DNA of 64,000 nt from Chrysogorgia sp. JL179-B06 (GCA_035772405.1 JAYKKM010000048.1:4734501-4798500), one strand, 5' to 3'; shown: positions 20,378 to 30,873, counted from the stretch's first letter. Numbers and translations: made by a program. Notes: a model not told the origin generated them from the sequence alone.

Positions 20378-22730
20378 ATGTATTGTCCAGTGTACGGTTG
20401 TAATAGCGACAGCCAGAAAACTACAAGTCCACCAACCCATTTATTTTCCTTTCCATCTGGAAAATCGGCGGATCAGCAGTACAGACGAAAAGCGTGGATA
20501 GAATTTTGTAAACGAAAGGCGTTTCAACCATCGTCGTGCACTAGGATATGCTCTCTGCATTTCGCAGAAGACGCATACGAACCGGGAAATTCGCCGCAGT
20601 TTATTGAACGCTTACAGTTCAAAGAAAAATTTCTAGTGCGCTTGAAAAAGGATGCGTTGCCAACATTAAATAAGGCATTAGAAAATCCAAGCACAACGAC
20701 TAGTGGTAAGACAAGGGATTCCACTGTGAGAAGACAACGAATAAAGGTATGATTATTTTAAATATTCATGTTTGGAAAAGTACATGTCAATGTCAATAGC
20801 TGCAATGGACATAAGTCGCTTATATACATGTTTATATTATATTTTAAAGGATGTTGTTGAGCTTCTAAATCCTGAAGGCGAAGTGAGTCGTGAGGAATGT
20901 TCTGGAGAAAGCAGTGTCATCGCAGTCGAATGTGAACCTCAACTATTGGACGTTGACGTTGACGTTATCAAGTAGCCACAATGCCCAGCAGTGCCAGTAC
21001 GTCCGAAACGTCTCCACACACGTTTCTTCGAGCCAAATATACCCAGACGACAGCATTCAAACCAACAACAAGATCGGTAAAAACACAAACTCTCATCGAC
21101 GCAACAGCAAGTTTCTTTCATGAAAGGAAACAATCATTTCGCGCGTCAGAATCGCCACTGGAAAATTTACACGTCTCAGAACCAAAGGGCAAATCCCGTA
21201 GTGTTGCTGAAATAAGCGGAATACAACAAAGTGAATTCGAAGTTGACGAAGAGAGCAGTGCCAGTGAAGGGTCAGTAAAACAGGACTTTGAATACTCACC
21301 AACCGAGGCGACAACTACCGAAAGCGAGGACACTTGCGAAGAAGAAGTTGACTCAAAAACACGGATTGTATTACAAAAAGGGAAACCCCCGCAAGAGCAG
21401 ATAAAGTTTGTTGTTTTCGAAGACGCAGTTTTGAATGCTTTTGGTACATGCAGTCTGTGTGGTTCAAAATGCACGGTCACAATGGAAAGCCAGCGAGGGT
21501 CATCGTGTAAAATCAGCAGCTGTTGTACACGCGAAAGCAATCACCATTTGGAGTGGATGACCGGACCACCGGTCCCACGGTAAATGGCATGCCCGTATTT
21601 CATTTGCTTTTGGCATCAGGAGTTCTTGCTACTGGGATGGAGTCTTCTAAAGTGCTACGGTTGTTCGCTGTTCTAAAGATCCCAAACGTAAGACAACGGG
21701 AGTTATCAAATATTTTCAAATATTACGTTATCCCCACAGTCTACAACTTTTGGCAAAAAGAGCAATCGTCAAGGCTGAATGAAATCGAGGGAAAATCTGT
21801 TGTTGTGGCATCTGATATGCGTGTCGATAGCCCTGGGTGGACATGGATAGAAACATCATCCTGGATACACAAGTAATCAAGGTATAACAGGACCTAAACT
21901 GTCAAGTCAACTAAAGTTACTTGTAATTTTTAATAATAGTATTCATTAATATTAGTCAGGGCATTTAAACACAGCCTATATAGACAGTGATGTATATATG
22001 ATGGTCAGTACAGCACTATCTATGTGGGCTAGATGAATTATTAAGTCCTGACTAATATTATTAATAATTAATGAATACAATTTAGAATTTAGTTTTTGCA
22101 AAGCTTAGACCCTGATTGTTGGATTCATTTTCAATATCTCAACAGTCCACAGAGGTGAAAAACTCAAATGCAATGGAGCTGGAGTCCTTAAAAAGGCAAA
22201 TGAAATATTTAGAAGATAACAATGTTTGTGTGACAAAGCTGGTGACAGATCGCCATATCCAGGTTTCTGCATATATGGCCAATGAGAAACCAGAAGTTGA
22301 ACATTCGTACGATGTCTGGCATGTGGCAAAAGGTATGATTGTTTTCACTGTATATGGTTTTCATTATTATATATACAGAAATTTAGTAATTACCCTAATA
22401 GTCTCGCTGCCAAATCTATTTAGGATTAATAATTTGTTTCACAGTGGGGAATAATTGTGTTATCTGGCATGCCCCCCCCCCCCTCTGTGTGCAAATGCAA
22501 GACCTTTTTGCTGGCTTATTATACAGACCTCTAGCAGTGTGAGTGGACTGTCATAGTGGCGGCGCTGCATTGGGGTCTCAATCACCATGCTGCCCCTATG
22601 TTTAGGTACTATTGTTTAATTTACAATAACCAATCAATAACTTATGTTTAAAGGAGAAAAGAAGAAATTGACAAAGCTTGTCAAAAAAAGAAAATTCAAA
22701 TCAATTCAACCATGGACTGGCATGAGTAAT
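20378..22730 (+). pseudogene. THAP-domain transposase (Kolobok-like), spliced and degenerate
   Basis: Exon 1 (20378-20746) encodes a THAP zinc finger: CPVYGC near the start, the invariant Trp in AWIEFCKR, CSLHFAEDAYE and an ALPTL box. It ends at AAAG|GTATGA. Exon 2 (about 20850-21891) has an acidic linker, a CSLCGSKC zinc motif and a region with VVVASDMRVDSPG, where the first catalytic Asp is expected, but frame changes near 20975 and 21560-21850 break it. Exon 3 (about 22146-22332) has KNSNAMELESLKRQ, LVTDRH (second Asp) and DVWHVAKG. Exon 4 begins near 22654 (KKKLTKLVKK) and the reading is lost at 22730. Introns have GT-AG borders. The C-terminal catalytic part is missing, so the gene is dead. 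Confidence 0.8.
21940..22077. mobile_element. MITE in a transposase intron
   Basis: ATTCATTAATATTAGTCAGG at the left returns inverted as CCTGACTAATATTATTAATAATTAATGAAT at the right. At about 138 bp with no coding capacity, it is a typical small inverted-repeat element inside the intron between exons 2 and 3. Confidence 0.7.
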
Positions 22731-22775
22731 TCATGTTTATTTACTAAAGACCAGAATACGCAACAATATAGACAT

Positions 22776-22793
22776 ATTGATATATATATATAT

Positions 22794-22838
<45 letters not shown>
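22776..22838. repeat. TA microsatellite
   Basis: A TATATA run with one internal TTGA interruption directly follows the point where the THAP transposase reading is lost. Confidence 0.95.
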
Positions 22839-22841
<3 letters not shown>

Positions 22842-22871
22842 GTAATATATAAATTATTATTATTATCAATG

Positions 22872-22955
22872 TGTTCGGGACTGGACCGAGCTCTAAGCCA
22901 ATCAGAATCAAGAATGATTTGAATTGACCAATCAGAGCACAGTCCAGTCCCGTAT
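22872..22955. repeat. Short inverted repeat
   Basis: CGGGACTGGAC near 22875 pairs with GTCCAGTCCCG near 22942. Between them CCAATCAGA and its near inverse also face each other. It is probably the folded remnant of a small element. Confidence 0.6.
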
Positions 22956-23226
22956 TTCCAGGGGGGTTGAAGCTTTTTAAGATGTGGTCACCCTGTAAAG
23001 AACGACCAGTCATCAAATCAGGGGGGATATGCACCTGGTCGTATACAAGAGGTTTTTTTGTATTAAAATTATTCAAAATAAGGTGGTCGCGGTCAAGAGT
23101 ATATATATCACATTGCTCGTGTTGTTGTACGACCAGTTTTATGATAATCCTGAGTTTAACGACCAGAGATTGAAGGTCATTCAAGGTGAATAGTGTTAGG
23201 CAAGTACTGACATCATTTGCTATACA

Positions 23227-23466
23227 GGGTTGAAAGCATTGACAAACAAGGAACAGGATGTTTTAGTCGTAGAATTTAGTGTTCTGACCAACTGATGATC
23301 AGTGTGGAAAAGTTCACCGAGAAACCAAACATGTCTAAAGCGAAACAGTTTTGCTTTAAACATGTTTGGTTTCTTGGTAAACTTTCCCACACTGATCATC
23401 AATTAATCGGAACACGAAATTCTACGACTAAAATATCCTGTTCCTTGTTCATCACTGCTTTCAACC
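23227..23466. mobile_element. Long hairpin (foldback element)
   Basis: About 107 bases starting GGTTGAAAGCA return almost perfectly inverted, ending TGCTTTCAACC. The arms include GGAACAGGATGTTTTAGTCG and CACTGATCATC, and the loop is about 20 bases. Total length is about 240 bp. A transcript would fold into a near-perfect long duplex. Confidence 0.9.
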
Positions 23467-23469
23467 CCA

Positions 23470-24300
23470 TATAGCATCCGTGCCAGCACTTAGACAAAGC
23501 ATCATTCACACTGTGATATATATACTGATATACACGCACCCCTTGTTTTGAAAAAAAAGAAATACAAAAAATTATATTATACATAACCATCATACCTCAC
23601 CCGATGTGATTTATACTTACGTGCACCATCCAATGCCATATTTTTAATTGAAGACTTGTAATGTTTTTTTGGGAATAAAAATAAAACAGTTTTTGGAAAA
23701 ACTGTCTTATTTTTATTTGAAGTAATGTTTATTGAAATAAAAATAAACATACATTTTGAATTAATCATAGAAATTTCCGTCGTGGAGCTCTTACCTCGAC
23801 GCCATCTTATGGCTGAATGACTGATATTCTCTAGTTACTGTATTTTTAAAAATATTTCCTCAAAATATTTTAAGATGATATATCTCATAAAAATTATTTG
23901 GATGTTTTTCTTCCAAAAAGTTTGAGGGTTATAGTTGAAAAAACCTCAAAATAATTTTAGATGAAATATCCAATAAAAATATTAGTGAAAAAAGTTATCG
24001 TAAAAGTGTTTTAAATAAATTTGGAGAAAACCCAAATAAATTTTAAGAGAATTGTAGAGTATATAAGCAGATGTTGTTTCATATTTTATCAGTTGTGTGT
24101 GTTTTGCTCGCTTGTAAGTTGTGCTTCGGTACAAGACTCTGACATCTTCCAATGTTCTGTTTTTTATTAAACTGCATTGGTGCGCGTTCACCCGTAGTCG
24201 AATTTGCGATTCGAATGAGATTGACTCAGGTCCATAGCGACAATACTGGTCATCCCTTATTCAATGAATTGCTTATTTTACGCCAGGGTTTGTTCGTTAG
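23470..24300. other. AT-rich stretch with possible minus-strand exons, left edge of E2 unresolved
   Basis: On the minus strand, ATGGCGTCGAG followed by GTAAGAGC (near 23800) and a short open piece MALDGARKYKSHRV followed by GTATGA (near 23600) look like exon ends, but no protein is recognisable. A small hairpin, AATAAGACAGTTTTTCC with its inverse, lies at about 23678-23716. The left end of E2 should fall at or before about 24300, but I cannot place a terminal repeat. Confidence 0.35.
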
Positions 24301-24482
24301 CATATGATGAAAGAGTTAGCTATAGTAAAAACACACACACGATGGAGAAGTTGGATGAAATATATATTTTTACACACACAAAAAAAAAATTTACACGAAC
24401 AAGTTGGTTATATCTTTAAGAGGCTGTCGTGTAGGGTATAACACCCCGCGATATATTACCCCTATAAATTAAAATATAAAAA

Positions 24483-24892
24483 TCAGTTTTTCGTTTTAAC
24501 CATTGTTTTTGTACTCTCGAAGTACATGAACGACTCACCCCGAGTGTCCACATACCCCCACACGCGAGGGTCATCGTCTTCGGCTTCTGACGGCTCGTAC
24601 TCGTCGAATGAGTATTCCGTGTCCGGATTGACTCGGAACGCCCACTCGCTCTCCCCATCTGATACGAGTAACACCCCAGGTACGGTCTCAATAGTGTCTT
24701 CGATGGGAGGTGGAGGGATGGTTTCTTTCTAAGAGAAAATATAAAAACATAATAAATACATGTCGATTTTACAGACAGTAAAAACATTATTATTGCTATC
24801 TTACATTTTCTTCCTTCTTTTCTTGCGGGATGGAGACCGTGTTGTTGGAGACGTCGGGTTTTCTTTCTTGGTTGTCCATCTTCGTGTTTTTC
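24483..24892 (-). CDS. E2 left-arm acidic protein, two exons
   Basis: Exon 1 starts at the ATG near 24892 (MDNQERKPDVSNN...) and runs to GAAAAT|GTAAGA near 24804. The intron ends TTTTCTCTTAG near 24730. Exon 2 runs through PPPPIEDTIETVPG, WAFRVNPDTEYSFDEYEP and an acidic stretch to the stop at 24483. The protein is about 105 residues, acidic and Tyr-rich. A TTATAAAATAAG box lies about 60 bases upstream of the ATG. The FRV....T....FD(E/D)(Y/F)(E/K)P segment recurs in the gene at the other end of E2 (54855), in mirrored orientation. No function is recognised. Splicing is inferred from borders only. Confidence 0.5.
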
Positions 24893-25059
24893 TTTTTCCT
24901 TCTAGCTTTTTGAAATCGTTTTGGTTTGAGATGCGCCTACGTGCTTATTTTATAATCACGATCTGCGAACTATTACAATGGTTTTGCGGCTTTAACCAAT
25001 CAGAGTTTCTATAATCAAACCCTCCCCCGTATCTATCCAATCAGGGATCGTTCATTAAA

Positions 25060-25345
25060 GCCTTCATGTCAAAACAATTGAATTATTATAGGTAGGGAAC
25101 AATGAGTGTTGTTAGATACTTAGGGACGCAAATATATAATAAGCGTCGTGTTCTATTTCCTCCCCTTATGTCAAAACAGTTTGATTAATAATATGGGTAG
25201 GAACAATGAATTTGTGTTGCAGGATTAAAGACGCTTTTTGAATCTTAGGGTGCGAATATATAATAAGCGTCTTGTTCTGATTCCTCCCCCTATGTCAAAA
25301 CAGTTTGATAAATAATATGGGTAGGGACAATGAATTTACTTGTTG
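25060..25345. repeat. Tandem repeat, unit about 110-125 bp, three copies
   Basis: The block ATGTCAAAACA.TTTGATTAATAATATGGGTAGG is present near 25067, 25170 and 25292, each with AATATATAATAAGCGTC and TTCCTCCCC before the next copy. Part of it (ATTAAAGC.TTCATGTCA with CCAATCAG nearby) is also found inverted at 32340-32410. The block lies upstream of the minus-strand gene starting near 24892. Confidence 0.75.
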
Positions 25346-25690
25346 GGATTAGCGGCCATTTTGTTTGTGTACTTTGGTAGCTACGATTTTTTAATGAGTT
25401 CTAACCTTAATTACTTGTAGGGATTAGCGACCATTTTGAAGGGATTAGTCCCTGTGAAATATATATTTCCGTAGGGGTATGTGTTTAAATACGTCTATTT
25501 CTAGATATTTAAGCATTTTTACATTTATTTAAACATATTTTTATGCTTTTTGATACTTTATTTTACACTTTTCACACAATTTAGTATATATTTTTATATC
25601 TCCGTTAAACTATTTTGCGCAATAATATAAGTATTTGGGAGAGAGTTCATTAATTCATACATGTCAAAACAGATGATAAATGGTTTTTAA
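25346..25690. other. AT-rich intergenic stretch of E2 left arm
   Basis: GGATTAGCGGCCATTTTG (25348) recurs as GGATTAGCGACCATTTTG (25422) and is followed by TTAGTCCCTGTGAAATAT, so this looks like decayed repeat sequence. No gene is seen. Confidence 0.4.
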
Positions 25691-25693
25691 TGT

Positions 25694-26020
25694 TTAACGT
25701 ACAAATTCTGGATTGGTACAACACATTGTGTACGCGTTTGCAAAGAAGATGTGCTTGCCAACGAAATCTTTTTGGTTTTCGTTTCGATGAACCACAGCAA
25801 CAATAATTCCAGCTTGAACACCCATTCGGGTATTAAGATGCGAGGTGAGCTTAAAATCTTTTAATATTATCCCGCACCAGTTATCTAGCCAAATTTTATC
25901 TTCTTTCCTGAAGTCAACCACATAAAAATCAGAGTCCTTGCACATTGTATATAGAAATTCAGAAGTGTATAACCTCACGTTATCAAGTTTAATTTCGCTT
26001 ATATCTATACTTGTTGTCAT
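25694..26020 (-). CDS. E2 arm multigene family protein (GK-V repeat type), 108 aa
   Basis: The residues FLYTMCKDSDFYVVDF correspond to FLYGTCKDSRFRLVKY in the 220-residue gene at 50505-51167 on the right arm, so the two are paralogs. The C-terminus has FVGKHIFFAN, a GK.(V/I)..(L/F).(N/D) segment shared by several small arm genes. The protein looks like a compact beta-rich domain with no catalytic motif. It is followed in the same orientation by the 24892 gene and preceded by two related genes. Confidence 0.65.
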   Translation of the reverse strand: MTTSIDISEIKLDNVRLYTSEFLYTMCKDSDFYVVDFRKEDKIWLDNWCGIILKDFKLTSHLNTRMGVQAGIIVAVVHRNENQKDFVGKHIFFANAYTMCCTNPEFVR

Positions 26021-26082
26021 GATGAGTTTTGTCTAATAATAAAAATGTTTTTGGGGAGAGAGATGTCTATATATACAAAGGA

Positions 26083-26325
26083 TTAATCTTTTACAATGAA
26101 TATATAATGATTGGTAAGATACACGCTTTTACCCATCTTATCGTGCTGGGATGATTCGAATTCTATTTTAAAGTAATTGTTATATTCATCGTTAAAGAAA
26201 AGGTCATACATCTGTGTCGGTTCGCCAGCGGACATGGGTATGGGTCTTGAGCCAATTAACTGTAGATTTCGTTCACGACATAGATCCCTCATAGATATTA
26301 TATCTATACATTTTGCTTGATTCAT
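26083..26325 (-). CDS. E2 arm multigene family protein, 80 aa
   Basis: The protein is small, with YNNYFKIEFESSQHDKMGKSVYLTNHYIFIVKD at its end region; its MGKSVYLTN matches the GK-V motif of the neighbouring genes. The start overlaps the end of the next upstream gene by four bases, a viral-type arrangement. No function is recognised. Confidence 0.55.
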   Translation of the reverse strand: MNQAKCIDIISMRDLCRERNLQLIGSRPIPMSAGEPTQMYDLFFNDEYNNYFKIEFESSQHDKMGKSVYLTNHYIFIVKD

Positions 26326-26585
26326 GGTTGGTAGGGTGGAGGTTCTTCGAGTTGTACATTCACAAATTGTCCGATCAAATGTGAAAAATCGTCCGATGAG
26401 TAGGTGTATATATATTTCTCATCCCATAAAAATAATATCTTATATATTATTCTATCGGCACGTGCATTGTTTGGTAACATATCCACTTTACGACATTCAA
26501 GCACTTGATATTCAATATGTGAAAAATACTTTGCTAAATCGGTCAGTATTACCAACAGAGGATTTTCTTTAGTACCTGCAATCAT
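26322..26585 (-). CDS. E2 arm multigene family protein (Y-V-C-K type), 87 aa
   Basis: The order HIEYQVLECRKV, then IIYKILFLW, then DDFSHLIGQFVNVQL matches the plus-strand family on the right arm: for example YPEYIYFVEDCKPV, PYEVTLKVI and EDVPHLLHKNVKFI at 53797. The family therefore occurs on both arms in mirrored orientation. No known domain is recognised. The gene overlaps its downstream neighbour by four bases. Confidence 0.6.
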   Translation of the reverse strand: MIAGTKENPLLVILTDLAKYFSHIEYQVLECRKVDMLPNNARADRIIYKILFLWDEKYIYTYSSDDFSHLIGQFVNVQLEEPPPYQP

Positions 26586-26893
26586 TTTGAAAGTGTTCTA
26601 AAAAAAATATGACTTCTAACATGTGTTTTTATATCTTTTCCTACAACGTTTTTACCGATAAATATTTTTAAGCAATGTGTACTTGCATTATTAAGTCAAC
26701 AAAAAGATTAAAAAGATTTACATGTATTAGTATTCGTCGGTAATCGTCTTATAATATTGATTTTATCATTCAACCAATGAGATTACCCCGATTTTTTATT
26801 GGGGAATTAAGTTCAACCAATCAGGATACCCTATTTTTTTTAACGTGTTTTTTATAAGCGTTTGTTCCTAATTTTTTTAGTCACAATATCATT

Positions 26894-28081
26894 ATGGCTC
26901 GTGTGAAGCAGACTCATAAAAATATTGAAAGTGGAAAATCAATTGCTCGGGTTGAAAGTAGGGGAAAAGATATTCCTAAAATGTTAAAACAACGTCGTCT
27001 AGAGCGACAAGAATATCGTAATAAGGCTCTGGATATTTCAGATGGTGAAACATCATACCGTCAAGAAATCAGAGGAAAAAAGAAAGTTAAACATCGTACA
27101 ACTAAAGACATTGCACAGTCGCAATTAAATTTCGCTGTACCGATAGCTCAAGAACAGTACAGTGCCGTGTACTCTCTACTCCCGCAAGCGAAGCTTAACG
27201 AGTCGCCACGACAAGCAAAGATACTGTCTCTACCCCAGCAAGTAAATTCACCGTCTCAAGAACAGTACAGCTCTCTACTCCCGCAAACGAAGCATAACGT
27301 GTCGTCGCGGCAAGCAAAGATACCGTCTCTACCCCAGCAAGTAAACCACCTACCACCTCTACTATCGCAAGAACAGTATAATATACCTCTTCAAACACCG
27401 CAAGCAAAGTATAATACATCTCCTATTCCACCGCAAACGATCTCACCGCCACGGGTATACGAATTACCCGAAGATGAATTAGATAATTACATACACGATA
27501 TGCCCATTGATTTCTTTGGACAAATCCCTATTCCTTCTCCTGCGAATTTAATACGAATGTGTGATGAAATGGTCCCCGTTCAACAAGGAAAACAATTATT
27601 ACAAATTGTGGATGAATTAGCAAATGCTCTTTCCCCCACATTATCGCCTATTCCTCTTTCACCACCACAACCACAACCGCCACCTAATTCACCCCAACCA
27701 TTATTTCCAGTGTGTGAAGAAGAGGAAGAAGAAGAGGAAGACGACCGAGAAGTATTGAACGATCCACCATTGAAGAAAAGATGTTATAAACGTTCGTTAA
27801 TTTATATGAAACGTGAAAAAAAAGGCGATGAACATCATGAAGAAAAACGAATGACAATCTATTCGAATTATGATCAAGATATTATTTGTACACAACGCGA
27901 TAAATATCGTGAGTTAGAGGGTCTCTATATTGAGAAACTACATATAAATAAACAATATTTGCAATGGCGTTCTAAAAAATTTACGAGCGATCTTATGGAA
28001 AAACGATATATAATGGATAATAATAAGGAGATGAAAAGAAAGCATGATTTAAAAAAAAGAAAACCAAAATGTATAAAATGA
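26894..28081 (+). CDS. E2 protein with a histone H3 tail-like N-terminus
   Basis: The protein has 395 residues and an intact frame. It begins MARVKQTHKNIESGKSIAR. Compared with the H3 tail, positions A1, R2, K4, Q5, T6, G13 and K14 are the same, and T3 is Val. The first 21 bases, apart from the Val codon, would encode H3 residues with ordinary codons. The rest is not a histone fold. Residues about 75-150 carry three imperfect repeats with QEQY, LLPQ.K, RQAK and SLPQQV. A proline-rich region (about 255-275), a poly-Glu stretch (about 277-285) and a basic, probably coiled C-terminus follow. TTTTTTATAAGCG lies about 45 bases upstream as a TATA box. The gene may be a chromatin-reader decoy or a packaging protein, and the role is inferred. 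The unrelated remainder argues against a degraded host histone. Confidence 0.75.
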   Translation: MARVKQTHKNIESGKSIARVESRGKDIPKMLKQRRLERQEYRNKALDISDGETSYRQEIRGKKKVKHRTTKDIAQSQLNFAVPIAQEQYSAVYSLLPQAKLNESPRQAKILSLPQQVNSPSQEQYSSLLPQTKHNVSSRQAKIPSLPQQVNHLPPLLSQEQYNIPLQTPQAKYNTSPIPPQTISPPRVYELPEDELDNYIHDMPIDFFGQIPIPSPANLIRMCDEMVPVQQGKQLLQIVDELANALSPTLSPIPLSPPQPQPPPNSPQPLFPVCEEEEEEEEDDREVLNDPPLKKRCYKRSLIYMKREKKGDEHHEEKRMTIYSNYDQDIICTQRDKYRELEGLYIEKLHINKQYLQWRSKKFTSDLMEKRYIMDNNKEMKRKHDLKKRKPKCIK

Positions 28082-28117
28082 TAGTGTTGTAAATAAAAAT
28101 ATCAGTAATGTGAAAGT

Positions 28118-28312
28118 ATGGAGGTGTGGAATGTTATGGTAAAAGAACTGGCACGTTTTGAAATAAAAATTAATAAAAATATGGAGAAAAGTGTGTGGAA
28201 ATGTCTTGACGAACATGAGAATTTATTTAAGGATATTATTGGATATTTAAAAATTCCATGTGAACTTTTGGATGTATATAATCGGATGGATAGACATGAA
28301 ATTGATAGAGGT
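28118..28312 (+). pseudogene. E2 gene truncated by transposon insertion
   Basis: The frame opens MEVWNVMVKELARFEIKINK, continues about 65 residues as a charged helical protein, and then enters a palindromic element at about 28310. A possible continuation lies beyond the insertion, from 30656, but no family resemblance lets me confirm it. It starts 37 bases after the H3-like gene, in the same orientation. Confidence 0.5.
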
Positions 28313-28450
28313 AATAGAACGACCAGGAGTGCTATTAATGCCAAAATCATACGAGTGATTACAAAATCGACCGACCGCGAAGCGGGAGGTCGATTTGTTA
28401 ATCACGAGTATGATTTTGGCATTAATAGCACGACTGGTCGTTCTATTACC
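28310..28450. mobile_element. Palindromic element next to the Crypton-like insertion
   Basis: GGTAATAGAACGACCAG and GTGCTATTAATGCCAAAATCAT return inverted, ending GTTCTATTACC. The arms are about 62 bases around a short GACCGCGAAGCGG centre. It is either a separate foldback element or an outer part of the adjacent insertion. Confidence 0.8.
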
Positions 28451-28453
28451 TGT

Positions 28454-30655
28454 TAATTATATCCCCTCTGTAATAGCTCTTTAAAACAAGTTAAGATACA
28501 CAAGTCGTATTTTACTGAAATCAACTCAATCAATAGATTTTGCAAGTAAAAAAAGGTAAAATCACAAATTTTATAAATATTAATACAACAGCAACAATAA
28601 ATCAATTATCAAACAATCTCTTCCGTTGCGGAAATGAGTCATTTAGTAAAGGATCACATGATGAGGTCACGTGATCAAAAGTTGTTGACGAATATAGAAA
28701 ACCACGGGGGAACGTCAGAGTTCAAACGAACAAGTTAATCTGAATCTGAGTCAAAAATAACTCGACGGCGTTTCTTCGTGGGCGATTGTACGCTATTGGT
28801 ATTGTAATTTGTGATGTTAAACACACAGTTGTTGTAGTTGTTAATCGCGACTGGCTTGTGCGAAGTAACCGGAATTTCTGAAGGAGCTGTTATGCTGCTG
28901 GCGACATCATTAACGGAAACAGTAGATAGAACACGAGTGTTGTTGTTGATTCCAGGCAAAGTGGCCATATGTTGGTTTTGCTGACTTGTGTTACTCGTTG
29001 CACCACTTTGGTATGCATCTACGATTTGAGCACTGGAAGATGAACTCGAAGCTGCACTTGTTGTTTCTGAAGGCTTGTATTTGTAGCCACTGATGATATG
29101 GGAAAGATGTTTGCGTTCCTCTTCACCAATGACATCGTAGTCGTCCAATGACATCTCTGAAGCATGACCAGTAATTTATTTGATCTTATGGCGAGGTTGT
29201 CCGGCCGCTTTCAACTTTTGAACCACAGTTTTTCTTGTGCTATGGTTTGTTAGCTTTTTCGCCGTCGAGCATTGAAGTGATGACGCCATTTTCTTCATTA
29301 TGTTGGCGATCGTATTTTCGCCCATACGAATTTTCATGTACCATTGATCGAGCTTTTTTGGACGGTGTATTATGGACAAATAAAGTGGACCTTGGTTTCG
29401 CATTGGAACAGGACGTTTGGATAGCCACAACTTGAAAAGTCGTACAGGATCTCGAGGACCACCATCAGTGCTCCACATAATTTGCGATGTACTTCTTTGA
29501 GCGACTCGAAGACCACCACTTCTTGTTTTGGTTGGATTTTCGTTGAACTTGACAGACTCTGATCCGTCTTCGTGATTACGAATGATAAAATCTTCTACAT
29601 ATGCGTCGTAGTGGTCTTGTCTTCCTCTCAAACCCATTTGCTCCGAGAGACATTTAAAATTTGCATTTGTCAGAGCGACAGGAGAATGATCACCTAGCGA
29701 ACCATTTTCCCACAGCATTTCTTCCTCTTGTCTGGTTAGAGCTTCAGCTTTATTCGGTCGTTTCCCAGACCTTGTCGTCGTAAAGATGCTGCTTTGGCGT
29801 CCAGCGTCTTGGTTGACTGATAAAAGTGCCTTGAGGATATGATACTTTCGCCGTAATGTTTGTTTTTCAAGTACCTTTCAATGGCTGCCTGCATCACGCG
29901 AAGACATTCCGGCTCGTAGTCTGTCCCCTTTACTGTTTTCACTTCAGCGTAAAATTTGGATAGAAGGTTATCGAGTTCGTGATATGGAAATAGTTCAATT
30001 GGTTGACTTATTCCCCGAGCAAGACACCATTTGGACCAAACATTCATCCATGTTTTTGTTGACCGGATTGTGTTTATTTTGACATTTTCTTGTTTTAACT
30101 CTTCAATATCGCTCGTGGATAAGCTTGGGAATCTACTGGTACTTGGACTGCTTGTTGCTGTTGCCTTTATGTCATGGATACCCTTTAGTCCAGTTAGGAT
30201 ACCCTTATTTTCTTGGTCTAGTGATAAAATAAACAAAGTTTGTTGTACGCTAAGACAATTCGTCGGTCGCGGTACGTATTACCTAACTTACCTGGCGTTT
30301 GCTTTTCTTCTGTGCCTTCTGTGGATAGTTCGGTAAGCAAAAAATCCAAACTCATTGTTTTTGTCTTTCTAACTTTTCTTGTTTTAACTTTGTATTTAGT
30401 AATTTGTATCACAAACGAAACAAATCAAAACTTGGTATTTAAATTCCTCCATTTTGAGATATTTTTTAAAAAACCCACCAAAACATATCTTGTGTACTGA
30501 AGTGTGATTGGCCAATTGTGATACTAGCCTAGTTTTCATTGGTTGCTTAAGGAGTGTAATTACAGCCCTTAAAGGGTGCGATTAATGATTAATCGCACTC
30601 TTGTGAACCAATAAGATTGTGGTATTTGTGAGCTATTACAGAGGGGATATAATTA
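28454..30655. mobile_element. Crypton-like tyrosine-recombinase element with terminal inverted repeats
   Basis: The left end TAATTATATCCCCTCTGTAATAGCTC and the right end are exact inverses over 26 bases. The 2.2-kb interior is less AT-rich than E2 and carries one minus-strand recombinase gene. The element interrupts the E2 gene starting at 28118. Cryptons are usually described without such terminal repeats, so this is either an unusual group or a recombinase captured by another element. Confidence 0.75.
28735..30354 (-). pseudogene. Tyrosine recombinase (Crypton/DUF3504 type)
   Basis: Exon 1 starts at the ATG near 30354 (MSLDFLLTELSTEGTEEKQ) and ends at a GTAAGT donor near 30291. Exon 2 begins near 30220 with a helical core-binding region (TWMNVWSKWCLARGI). 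After a one-base shift near 29750 comes the catalytic domain: GLRGRQDHYDAYVEDFI, DPVRLFKLWLSKRP, then TNHSTRKTVVQKL with the H..R pair. An in-frame TAA at 29176 follows, then TGHASEMSLDDYDVIG with the likely catalytic Tyr. The tail is Ser/Thr-rich and ends in a basic segment near the stop at 28735. The first catalytic Arg, the HxxR and the Tyr can all be placed, but the frameshift and the stop make the gene inactive as read. Confidence 0.8.
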
Positions 30656-30873
30656 GACAAATAATAGCATTTTTTGCTTTAATCCTATGTTTTTTTAGAT
30701 ATAAAAACATTGATAATGAAGAATATTATATAAAATTATTTGTACGTCAAACAATTTTAGATTTTAGAAATTCTCATCGTAAATTCATTTTATTCCCCAA
30801 TGACAAAATATTCCCCAATGACAAAAAACACACTGTTTTTTGGTTGTTGAATATATTCTTTGAATTTTTAAAA
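30656..30873 (+). other. E2 sequence right of the Crypton-like insertion
   Basis: An open plus-strand frame (FFRYKNIDNEEYYIKLF..., to 30882) could be the remainder of the gene starting at 28118. A tandem repeat of TTCCCCAATGACAAAA lies at 30794-30825. No family is recognised. Confidence 0.35.

Noticed and set aside
26894..28081. Degraded host histone H3 gene
   Set aside because: Only the first 18 or so residues resemble H3. No histone fold follows, and the frame is intact over 395 codons with viral-type composition.
29235..30336. Plus-strand frames opposite the tyrosine recombinase
   Set aside because: Antisense to a clearly recognisable recombinase, with no domain.
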